A DNA stretch of 37,967 nt, from the NCBI GenBank assembly GCA_017435365.1, contig JAFSFD010000051.1, forward strand, positions 1 through 37,967, given 5' to 3'. Origin of the DNA: Akkermansia sp. (GTDB lineage Bacteria > Verrucomicrobiota > Verrucomicrobiia > Verrucomicrobiales > Akkermansiaceae). Both the position numbers and the translations under genes were made by a program. Below the pieces are notes generated by a model, which was not told where the DNA came from, ran no database searches, and saw only the letters and a list, made by a program, of their open reading frames with translations. Of the stretch, positions 1 through 6,834 are shown piece by piece (the first letter of the stretch is position 1; the number at the start of each line of letters is the position of its first letter).

Positions 1-292
1 CTTCGGGCTCGTGCTACGGCACAAAGCCGCCGCGCGGTACATTAGACTTGCATCATAGCAAATATAATGATACAAAACTCACGCGCAAAAGTGTAACCTA
101 TGTAGTTGAACTAAAGTGTTACCCATGTGAGTGGCGCGCCTCGAAGTCCCGGGCCCCCCCCAAAAAACGACGAGCACCTGTTTTCGTCTCATTTCACCCT
201 TATTTACGGCTCATTCCAGCATCCAGATGAGCCGATTTCAAGCGCATTTTGAGCCGAAAGGGCGTTTTAAGGCTCCGGCGGTTAGTTCAGGC
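1..292. other. Left-edge non-coding stretch before purC
   Basis: No convincing gene is visible here; the short open frames show no recognisable protein and overlap a G/C homopolymer run near 150-160. Positions 8-30 can form a small stem (GTGC, loop, GCAC, with outer GGC/GCC). The only structured part is a pair of near-identical 15-mers at 89-103 and 114-128, listed separately. The left end may be the outer edge of an insertion sequence at a contig break; this is inference. Confidence 0.5.
89..128. repeat. Direct repeat pair resembling an IS terminus
   Basis: Two 15-mers, AAGTGTAACCTATGT at 89-103 and AAGTGTTACCCATGT at 114-128, match at 13 of 15 positions and are spaced 25 bp start to start. 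Repeated motifs of this kind are typical of transposase-binding sites at the ends of some insertion sequences (IS21-like and related elements, from memory). No transposase is present in the window, so the element identity is a guess. Confidence 0.35.
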
Positions 293-320
293 TTGACATT
301 GGGGGTCAGGTAGGTATACT
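293..320 (+). promoter_or_regulatory. Promoter of purC
   Basis: TTGACA at 293-298 and TATACT at 315-320 with a 16-bp spacer form a near-consensus sigma-70 type promoter. Transcription should start near 327, giving a leader of about 30 nt before the ATG at 358. This is one of the few promoters in the window with a clear leader. No purine riboswitch fold was recognised in this short leader. Confidence 0.75.
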
Positions 321-357
321 TCCCGCGGGGAGAAGCACAAGCCCCCGTCAAAAAATC

Positions 358-1062
358 ATGGAACCTATTTACGAAGGCAAAGCCAAGAGACTGTTCACTA
401 CGGAAGATCCGAATGTTCTGCGTATGGAGTATAAGGACTCCGCCACCGCTTTCAATGGCGTGAAGAAGGAGGACTTCGAGAACAAGGGCCGTTTTAACAA
501 GGCTATCACCCTCATTATCTACCGCATGCTTGAGGAAAAGGGTGTGCAGACGCACCTGGTGGATGACGTGGACGACATCAACCTGCTGGTAAAGAAGGTT
601 TCCATTATGCCGCTGGAGGTCATCGTGCGCAACGTGGCCGCCGGTTCGTTCTCCAAGCGCATGGGCGTGGCCGAGGGCACGGAGTTCAAGAAGCCCATCG
701 TGGAGTTCTCCTACAAGGACGACGCGCTGAACGACCCCTTCATCAACGATGACTACGCCCGCGAGATGGGCGCCGCCACCGAGGAAGAGTGCGCTTCCAT
801 CAAGCAGATGGCCCTGCTCATCAACGAGACGCTCAAGGAGTTCTTCATGACCGCCAACCTGCGCCTCATCGACTTCAAGATTGAGTTTGGCCGCCTGGCC
901 AGCGACCCGAGCCAGATTGTGCTGGCCGACGAGATTTCCCCGGATACCTGCCGTCTGTGGGATGTAGCCACCGGCAAGAAGATGGACAAGGACCGCTTCC
1001 GCCAGGGGCTGGGTGGTTTCATGGAGGCCTACGCCGACGTGCTGGACCGCCTGCAGAAGTAA
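358..1062 (+). CDS. purC: Phosphoribosylaminoimidazole-succinocarboxamide synthase
   Basis: SAICAR synthase joins L-aspartate to CAIR using ATP in de novo purine synthesis, in the cytoplasm. The 234-residue protein is the usual bacterial length. It shows the N-terminal nucleotide-binding YEGKAKR segment at about residues 5-11, the conserved VRNVAAGSFSKR segment near 91-102 and LIDFKIEFG near 170-178. A strong promoter lies upstream, and a terminator hairpin follows the stop codon. The gene therefore has its own transcript, although read-through into the next pur genes is likely. The start ATG has no Shine-Dalgarno sequence, as is general in this window. Confidence 0.95.
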   Translation: MEPIYEGKAKRLFTTEDPNVLRMEYKDSATAFNGVKKEDFENKGRFNKAITLIIYRMLEEKGVQTHLVDDVDDINLLVKKVSIMPLEVIVRNVAAGSFSKRMGVAEGTEFKKPIVEFSYKDDALNDPFINDDYAREMGAATEEECASIKQMALLINETLKEFFMTANLRLIDFKIEFGRLASDPSQIVLADEISPDTCRLWDVATGKKMDKDRFRQGLGGFMEAYADVLDRLQK

Positions 1063-1075
1063 AGCTTACCCCCAT

Positions 1076-1109
1076 GCCACCGGCGGACACGAGCCACCGG
1101 TGGCTTTTT
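1076..1109 (+). terminator. Intrinsic terminator after purC
   Basis: GCCACCGG at 1076-1083 pairs with CCGGTGGC at 1097-1104, followed by five T residues. The right half also contains a self-complementary alternative (1093-1105). It sits between purC and the purS-like gene, so it probably lowers read-through rather than separating unrelated genes. Confidence 0.75.
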
Positions 1110-1147
1110 CCTTACCCGCGCGCCCGCGCAAAACACAACATAACATT

Positions 1148-1597
1148 ATGGCAACACTGACGTTTGAAGTATTCAGCCGATTCCAGTCGGCCACGGACGC
1201 CAACAAGCTGCTCTACACGCCGATTGCAGACCAGCTTACATACAACCACACCCGCCTGTACACCATCGAGTGCGAGGGCGACACCGAGGCCGCCGCTGCC
1301 TACATGCGCAGCGTGCTGGTGGATTCCATCTCGCAGAAGGTGCAGGAGGACGGCACCCCTGCCCTGAGCGGCGAGCTGTTCAGCATTTCCTACGGCATCA
1401 AGAAGGGTGCGCTGGATCTGGAGAAAGAAGCCATCCTCACCAACTATCGCGGTCGCAAGGGGCTGCCCTTCGACATCACCGCCCTGACCATCACGCAGAA
1501 GATTTATGTCTTCGGCCAGGGGGATGCCGCCGCCCTGTCGGCACGTTTCTGCAAGGACGTGTGCAACCCCGCCATCCACACCTGGAAAATCAACTAA
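1148..1597 (+). CDS. purS: PurS-like subunit of FGAM synthase, double-length
   Basis: This is probably the PurS subunit that bridges PurL and PurQ in formylglycinamidine ribonucleotide synthase. At 149 residues it is nearly twice the usual 80-residue PurS. Two similar beta-type segments (TFEVFSRFQ near residues 4-12 and ITQKIYVFGQ near 117-126) suggest a PurS pseudo-dimer, as found at the N-terminus of fused PurSL or long PurL proteins. The ATG at 1148 is chosen because it follows the purC terminator directly and begins the conserved part; the same frame is open back to 1013. It is followed after 51 bp by purL. The identification rests mainly on position and this weak similarity. Confidence 0.75.
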   Translation: MATLTFEVFSRFQSATDANKLLYTPIADQLTYNHTRLYTIECEGDTEAAAAYMRSVLVDSISQKVQEDGTPALSGELFSISYGIKKGALDLEKEAILTNYRGRKGLPFDITALTITQKIYVFGQGDAAALSARFCKDVCNPAIHTWKIN

Positions 1598-1630
1598 AAG
1601 TACGAAGTACGAATTACGAAGTACGAAGTA
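1598..1630 (+). repeat. Heptanucleotide tandem repeat in purS-purL gap
   Basis: Directly after the purS stop codon lie 4.7 copies of a 7-bp unit: AAGTACG, AAGTACG, AATTACG, AAGTACG, AAGTA. The block fills most of the 51-bp gap before purL. A related block in the opposite orientation lies in the purL-purQ gap. The pattern recalls the short tandemly repeated heptamers (STRR) known from cyanobacteria. Confidence 0.85.
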
Positions 1631-1648
1631 AAGAAACACACTTGAATT

Positions 1649-4042
1649 ATGGCAACATATCGTACCATTCCTGTTCGTAATCTGAGCGAGGCCGAGCTGA
1701 CGGAGCTGAGCCAGAACATGAAACTTTCCCTTTCCACCGAGGATATGCTGGTGGTGCAGCAGATTTTCTGCGAGATTGACCGCGACCCCACAGATGTGGA
1801 GCTTGAGGTGATTGCCCAGACCTGGTCTGAGCACTGCAAGCACCGCATCTTCGCCGCCACCGTGCAGCACACGGTGGATGGCCAGACGGAGGAAATCAAG
1901 AGCATGTACAAGACCTTCATCCAGCGCCCGACCAAGGAAATCATGGCGCAGAAGCCCGGTTTTGTGCTGAGCTGCTTTGTGGACAACGCTGGCTTCATCA
2001 AGCTGGACGACAATCTTTCCGTGTGCCTGAAGGCCGAGACGCACAACCACCCCTCCGCCATTGAGCCCTACGCCGGTGCCAACACGGGTCTGGGCGGCGT
2101 AATCCGCGATATTCTGGGTGCCGGCAAGGGCGCCAAGCCCATCGCTAACCTGGATGTGTTCTGCTTCGGCGCCCCGGACACCCCGCAGGAGATGGTGGAA
2201 GGCCACAACATCATCCACCCGCTGGGTATCATGCGCGGCGTGGTGCATGGCGTGCGCGACTACGGCAACCGCATGGGTATTCCCACCACGAGCGGTGCCA
2301 TCCAGTTTGACCCCACCTACATCTACAACCCGCTTGTGTTCTGCGGCACCGCCGGCGTGATTCCGCAGGAGGACATCGCCAAGGAGATGAAGCCCGGCCT
2401 GGCCGTGGTGGTCATCGGCGGCCGCACCGGCAAGGACGGCCTGCACGGCGCCACATTCTCCTCCGCCGCCATGGGCGAAGCCTCTGCCGAGGAAGACCAG
2501 CAGGCCGTGCAGATCGGCAACCCCATCGAAGAGAAGAAGACGCTGGACGTGATTCTGGAGGCCCGCGAGCGCGGACTCATCGAGTTCGTGACGGACTGCG
2601 GCGCCGGTGGGTTCTCCTCCGCCGCGGGTGAAATGCTTTCCGAGACCGGCGGCAACCTGTACCTGGAGCGCGCCCCGCTCAAGGAGACCAACATGCTTTC
2701 CTGGCAGATTTTCCTTTCCGAATCCCAGGAGCGTATGGTGCTGGCCGTGAAGCCGGAGAACCTGGACGAGCTGCAGAAACTGGCCGATACCTTCCAGACG
2801 GAAATGACCGTGCTGGGCGAATCGAACGACAGCGGCGTGCTGCGCGTGTGGCACAACGGCGAGTGCGTGGTGGAGATGGATAACTCCAAGCTGCACGATG
2901 CCCCCACCAAGCACCTCACCTCCGTGTTCAACAAGGGCGAGGCCAGAACCGGCCTGGCGCTGGATGACAGCAACCTGACCGGCGACCTCAAGCAGCTCTT
3001 CGGCGATTTCGCCATCGTTTCCCGCGAGCCCATCATCCGCGAGTACGACCACGAGGTGCAGGGCAACACAGTGCTCAAGCCCCTGGCCGGCGCCAGCGCC
3101 GATGCCCCGCAGGATGCCTCCGTCATCGATATCGACGGCTCCGACAAGCTCATGTCCCTGGCCCTGGCCATTCTGCCGGAGTGGGGCAAGACCGACCCCT
3201 TCGCCATGGGCACCGGCACGGTGGATGAAACCGTGCGCCAGCTGGTGCTGGCCGGCACCAACCCGGACAAGATTGCCCTGCTGGATAACTTCTGCATGGG
3301 CAACCCCGAGGAACCCACCGAGCTGGGCCGCATCGTGGAATGCGCCAAGGGTATCCGCGAGGCCGCCCTGGCCTACGGCTCTCCCTACGTTTCCGGTAAG
3401 GACAGCTTCTACAACTACTTCGAGACCGAAGAAGGCCCGGTGAACATCCCCGTGACCTTCCTCTGCTCCGGTTTCGGTGTGGTGGAGGACGCCTCCCACG
3501 TGCGCGGTGCTTCCCTGCGCCGCAGCAACAGCGCCATCTTCATGGTGGGCAACACCGAGGACGAAATGGGTGCCTCCGTCTATGCCCGCGTGAAGGGAAT
3601 CTCCGGTGCCAAGGTGCCGCAGACCGACTGCGCGAAGAACTACGAGCTCTACAAGGCCTACTATGAGAAGGCCCTCACCCAGGGGCTGGTGCTTTCCGCC
3701 CACGACCTCTCCGAGGGTGGTCTGGCCGTAGCCGCAGCAGAGATGGCCTTCTCCGGCATCGGCGGCATGCAGATTGACCTGGATGCCCTGCCCACCACGG
3801 GCGGCTGGCAGAACAACGCCGTGCCCTGCTTCTCCGAAAGCACCGGCCGCTTCCTCGTGGAGGTGGATGAGGACATGGCCGCTGAGTTCCAGGCTGCCAT
3901 GGCCGGCTTCCCCTGCGCCCGCATCGGCTCCGCCACCACCGATGGTCAGCTCACCATCACCGCCAAGGGCAGCACCGTGCTGCAGGCGGAGATTGCCGAG
4001 CTGAAGAGCATCTGGAAGAATGGTTTGACTCCCTTCTATTGA
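1649..4042 (+). CDS. purL: FGAM synthase, synthetase subunit PurL
   Basis: PurL converts FGAR, ATP and ammonia to FGAM in purine synthesis; ammonia comes from PurQ. The 797-residue protein is longer than small PurL (about 740). It opens with a linker-like segment and then RDPTDVELEVIAQTWSEHCK (residues about 47-66). That resembles the fused PurSL or long PurL class more than Bacillus-type small PurL (from memory). The ATP/Mg site segment KAETHNHPSAIEPYAG is at about 128-143 and a second AIRS-like half begins near 440. The gene lies between the PurS-like gene and purQ, all on one strand, so the three products should form one complex. Confidence 0.94.
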   Translation: MATYRTIPVRNLSEAELTELSQNMKLSLSTEDMLVVQQIFCEIDRDPTDVELEVIAQTWSEHCKHRIFAATVQHTVDGQTEEIKSMYKTFIQRPTKEIMAQKPGFVLSCFVDNAGFIKLDDNLSVCLKAETHNHPSAIEPYAGANTGLGGVIRDILGAGKGAKPIANLDVFCFGAPDTPQEMVEGHNIIHPLGIMRGVVHGVRDYGNRMGIPTTSGAIQFDPTYIYNPLVFCGTAGVIPQEDIAKEMKPGLAVVVIGGRTGKDGLHGATFSSAAMGEASAEEDQQAVQIGNPIEEKKTLDVILEARERGLIEFVTDCGAGGFSSAAGEMLSETGGNLYLERAPLKETNMLSWQIFLSESQERMVLAVKPENLDELQKLADTFQTEMTVLGESNDSGVLRVWHNGECVVEMDNSKLHDAPTKHLTSVFNKGEARTGLALDDSNLTGDLKQLFGDFAIVSREPIIREYDHEVQGNTVLKPLAGASADAPQDASVIDIDGSDKLMSLALAILPEWGKTDPFAMGTGTVDETVRQLVLAGTNPDKIALLDNFCMGNPEEPTELGRIVECAKGIREAALAYGSPYVSGKDSFYNYFETEEGPVNIPVTFLCSGFGVVEDASHVRGASLRRSNSAIFMVGNTEDEMGASVYARVKGISGAKVPQTDCAKNYELYKAYYEKALTQGLVLSAHDLSEGGLAVAAAEMAFSGIGGMQIDLDALPTTGGWQNNAVPCFSESTGRFLVEVDEDMAAEFQAAMAGFPCARIGSATTDGQLTITAKGSTVLQAEIAELKSIWKNGLTPFY

Positions 4043-4109
4043 TAGTTAATAGTGAATAAGGAATAGTTACATAACTACTTCGTAATTCGTAATTCTTAAT
4101 TCGTACTTC
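4043..4109 (+). repeat. Two heptanucleotide tandem repeat blocks in purL-purQ gap
   Basis: Immediately after the purL stop are four 7-bp units of the type TAGTTAA/TAGTGAA (4043-4070). After a short spacer come CTTCGTA, ATTCGTA, ATTCTTA, ATTCGTA, CTTC (4078-4109). The second block is the reverse-complement class of the repeat in the purS-purL gap. Together they fill almost the whole 70-bp gap before purQ. Confidence 0.85.
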
Positions 4110-4112
4110 AAT

Positions 4113-4820
4113 ATGCCTCACGCATTACTTCTCAAATACCCCGGCACCAACTGCGACGTGGAAACCGCCCGCGCGCTGAACGCCGCCGGCTTCTCCACCC
4201 AGGTGCAGCCCATCGCCACCGCCACCCCGGCCCATGTGGCCAAGGCCCAGCTCGTCGTATTCTCCGGCGGCTTCTCCTACGGTGACTACGTGATGAGCGG
4301 CCGCCTGGCCCAGCTGGAAACCGAGCGTTTCCTGGGCGATGCCCTGCAGAAGCACCACGCCAATGGCGGCTTCCTCTTCGGCATCTGCAACGGCTTCCAG
4401 ATTCTCACGAAGCTGGGCATCCTGCCCAAGGCCTCCCTTATCTGGAACAAGAGCGAGCGCTTCGAATGCATGTGGGACAAGCTGGTGAAGGTGGCCCCGA
4501 ACTGCCCCTACACCACCTACCTGCCCGAGAATTTCGAGCTCCCCTCTGCCCACGCTGAAGGTCGCCTCGTCTGCGAACCCGGCGATGCCCAGAAATACCT
4601 CGACTCCGGCTGCGTCGCCCTCCAGTACGCCGATAACCACAACGGCTCCGAGCTCCGCATCGCCGGCCTCATGGACCCCACCGGCCGCGCCATGGGTCTC
4701 ATGCCCCACCCGGAGCGCTTCCTGAAGCCCCGCCACCACTACGACCCCGATTGGTCCGGCGACCCCGACTGGGGCTGGGGCTACTACTTCTTCAAGGGCG
4801 CTTATGATGCCTTGAAGTAA
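4113..4820 (+). CDS. purQ: FGAM synthase, glutaminase subunit PurQ
   Basis: PurQ is the class I glutamine amidotransferase that releases ammonia for PurL. The 235-residue length is normal. The nucleophile lies in GICNGFQ (Cys92), and the His/Glu pair of the triad lies in HPER (His199, Glu201). The GGFSYGDY segment at about residues 51-58 is typical of PurQ. It is the last gene of the purS-purL-purQ group and is followed by a strong terminator. The start codon has no Shine-Dalgarno sequence and is preceded by heptamer repeats. Confidence 0.95.
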   Translation: MPHALLLKYPGTNCDVETARALNAAGFSTQVQPIATATPAHVAKAQLVVFSGGFSYGDYVMSGRLAQLETERFLGDALQKHHANGGFLFGICNGFQILTKLGILPKASLIWNKSERFECMWDKLVKVAPNCPYTTYLPENFELPSAHAEGRLVCEPGDAQKYLDSGCVALQYADNHNGSELRIAGLMDPTGRAMGLMPHPERFLKPRHHYDPDWSGDPDWGWGYYFFKGAYDALK

Positions 4821-4845
4821 CTAGCTATCAGTGCTTTTTCATGCA

Positions 4846-4881
4846 TCCGCCGCGGTTCCGATGAGACGCGGCGGATTTTTT
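4846..4881 (+). terminator. Intrinsic terminator after purQ
   Basis: TCCGCCGCG at 4846-4854 pairs perfectly with CGCGGCGGA at 4867-4875, followed by six T residues. It ends the purine operon. Confidence 0.9.
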
Positions 4882-4888
4882 CTTATCC

Positions 4889-4917
4889 TTGACAAGTACA
4901 GGGCTGCATAATACTAT
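4889..4917 (+). promoter_or_regulatory. Promoter of AlbA_2 protein gene, near-leaderless
   Basis: TTGACA at 4889-4894 and TACTAT at 4912-4917 with a 17-bp spacer. The -10 box ends 9 nt before the ATG at 4927, so the predicted transcript has only about 2-3 nt before the start codon. No Shine-Dalgarno sequence is present. Confidence 0.6.
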
Positions 4918-4926
4918 GTAAGCGAC

Positions 4927-6834
4927 ATGCGGAAGAAACTGGAGAGCAAAGTACGCGAGCTTCACAAAAACAAATCGACCTGGAAAGAAGGCGAAAATCT
5001 CGAATTCAAGAGCGGAGGCAGAGGATTGCCTGGTAGTCTATGGGAAACTTACAGTGCATTTGCCAACACATCAGGAGGCATCATCATTGTGGGAGTGCAA
5101 GACAACGGCACCATTGAAGGCCTGACACAGGCTGAAAAACACTTGCAGGATTTCACCAACAGCATCAACAACCCCGGAAAATGCAGTATCAATCTCTGCA
5201 CGGCGGCCATCATCACGCTGGATGGGAAAGACATCCTGGCCATCGAGGTATCTGCCGCCACACCTGAGCAAAAGCCCGTTTACCTCAACAATAACCCCAT
5301 GAACTGCTTTTCCCGCCAGAATGAAGGCGATTTCAGATGCAGGGAACAAGTGGTCCAACGCATGATGCGGGATAGGGATACGGTAAGTTCCAATTATTCA
5401 GCAGATTCAGAGATACTCGCTCACACAGGAATTGATGATTTAGATTCTCAGACTCTCCGCCAATTCCGGAACCGAGTCCGCAGCGGCACTCCGACCAACA
5501 CGTGGGTAGATGATGATGATGAAGATTTTCTGCGCAAACTGGGGGCATTGAGACAGGACCGGAGCACAGGGCAGAAAGGTCTGCCCCTGGCAGGTCTGCT
5601 CATGTTCGGAAAGACCGAAGCTATTCAGGAATTGTGTCCCTTCTTCAAAATAGACTATTTTGAATATGGAGATGATATGCCTGAAACCAACACGCGTTGG
5701 ATAGACCGTGTCACAATTGACGGCACATGGACATCTAACCTATACCAGTTCTTCTTTAAAATCCTGCCTCTATTAACAAGCGGCCTGAAGCGTCCGTTCA
5801 AGCTTTCTGAAGAATTGACACGCATTGATGAGCCCCCTGCTCACGTTGCAGTTCGAGAAGCCCTGGCCAATGCCATCATCCACGCAGACTTCCGTGAAAA
5901 ATTCGGCATACACATCACCAAACGCCCCACAGGACTGGAACTTTCTAACGCGGGAACACTCCTGCTCAGCAAACAGCAACTCTTTGAAGGAGGCTATAGT
6001 TTGTGCCGTAACAAAATGCTTCAGCGCATGTTCAAACTTATGGGCGTAGTCGACGAAGCCGGCTCCGGTGTGGATAAAATCGTGAAGGGATGGACAGAGC
6101 AATGCCTGAGTTTTCCAGATGTAAGAGAAAATAAGGATATTCCTGTCGTCACATGGAGTCTCCCTTACTTATCTCTGGTTCCCCGCCGGATTCAGGAAGC
6201 TCAGCTGCATTTCATGGGGGCTGAAAAGTACCATAAGCTCACCACATGGGAAAAGATTCTTCTTTTACTTATTCCGGCAGACCAGTATGTAAGCAGCAAG
6301 GAGCTTCGCGAGTTCTTCCCCATCCACCAGGCCGACATGGGAAAACTCCTCTCAAAACTCCGAGACGAAGGGTATCTGCAGGACTCCGGCAAAAGCAATG
6401 CTAAAAAATACAGTCTGAAGGACAAGCTGGGAGAAGAAGTCCGGAAAGCATATACGGCTGTCAGTTTCATGGCACCTAAGGGCGATTTCATGGCACCTAA
6501 GGGCGATTTCATGGCACCTAAGCCATCCAATACAGCAACCATACCAGCCCACAAACGAGTCATTCAGGAACTGGGCATACCAGCCCCGCTCGAAAAGCAG
6601 ATTGAGGAATACAGGCGTAAAGACCGCCAGGCTCCGGAAGGAACCATGTCGCTCATCCTGGACATCTGCCATACTCGATGGGTGACGACACTGCAATTGT
6701 CCATACTGCTCAACCGCGAAGTCCGACCGCTCCGCAAAAACTTCCTCCAACCCGCAATCCTTTGCCGGAAACTGGAACATCTGTATCCGGAATCACCTAA
6801 AAATAAGAACCAGGCCTACCGCACGGTTGAATAA
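4927..6834 (+). CDS. AlbA_2 (Schlafen-type) ATP-binding protein
   Basis: The 635-residue protein matches the family with an N-terminal AlbA_2/Schlafen domain and a C-terminal RecG-like ATP-binding and winged-helix region, often annotated as a transcriptional regulator or RNA/DNA-binding protein. The AlbA_2 signature is at about residues 23-70 (NLEFKSGG, then FANTSGGIIIVGVQDNG). A histidine-kinase-like ATPase segment follows near 300-380 (VAVREALANAIIHADF; SNAGTL; GSGVDKI). Three copies of FMAPKGD, the last cut short, lie at about 514-532. Base composition is clearly lower in GC than its neighbours, consistent with horizontal acquisition. The stop overlaps the next gene by 8 nt. Members occur in defence islands, but no function is shown here. 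Confidence 0.85.
   Translation: MRKKLESKVRELHKNKSTWKEGENLEFKSGGRGLPGSLWETYSAFANTSGGIIIVGVQDNGTIEGLTQAEKHLQDFTNSINNPGKCSINLCTAAIITLDGKDILAIEVSAATPEQKPVYLNNNPMNCFSRQNEGDFRCREQVVQRMMRDRDTVSSNYSADSEILAHTGIDDLDSQTLRQFRNRVRSGTPTNTWVDDDDEDFLRKLGALRQDRSTGQKGLPLAGLLMFGKTEAIQELCPFFKIDYFEYGDDMPETNTRWIDRVTIDGTWTSNLYQFFFKILPLLTSGLKRPFKLSEELTRIDEPPAHVAVREALANAIIHADFREKFGIHITKRPTGLELSNAGTLLLSKQQLFEGGYSLCRNKMLQRMFKLMGVVDEAGSGVDKIVKGWTEQCLSFPDVRENKDIPVVTWSLPYLSLVPRRIQEAQLHFMGAEKYHKLTTWEKILLLLIPADQYVSSKELREFFPIHQADMGKLLSKLRDEGYLQDSGKSNAKKYSLKDKLGEEVRKAYTAVSFMAPKGDFMAPKGDFMAPKPSNTATIPAHKRVIQELGIPAPLEKQIEEYRRKDRQAPEGTMSLILDICHTRWVTTLQLSILLNREVRPLRKNFLQPAILCRKLEHLYPESPKNKNQAYRTVE
6465..6522 (+). repeat. In-frame 21-bp tandem repeat inside AlbA_2 gene
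   Basis: Two identical 21-bp units (6465-6485 and 6486-6506) and a partial third (6507-6522) encode the heptapeptide FMAPKGD in tandem. The repeat sits in the linker before the last winged-helix part of the protein. Exact nucleotide identity suggests recent slippage expansion. Confidence 0.9.

Noticed and set aside
1112..3703. Long minus-strand open frame opposite purS and purL
   Set aside because: It lies fully antisense to well-identified pur genes and encodes a His/Gly/Val-rich sequence without any family; it is a high-GC shadow.
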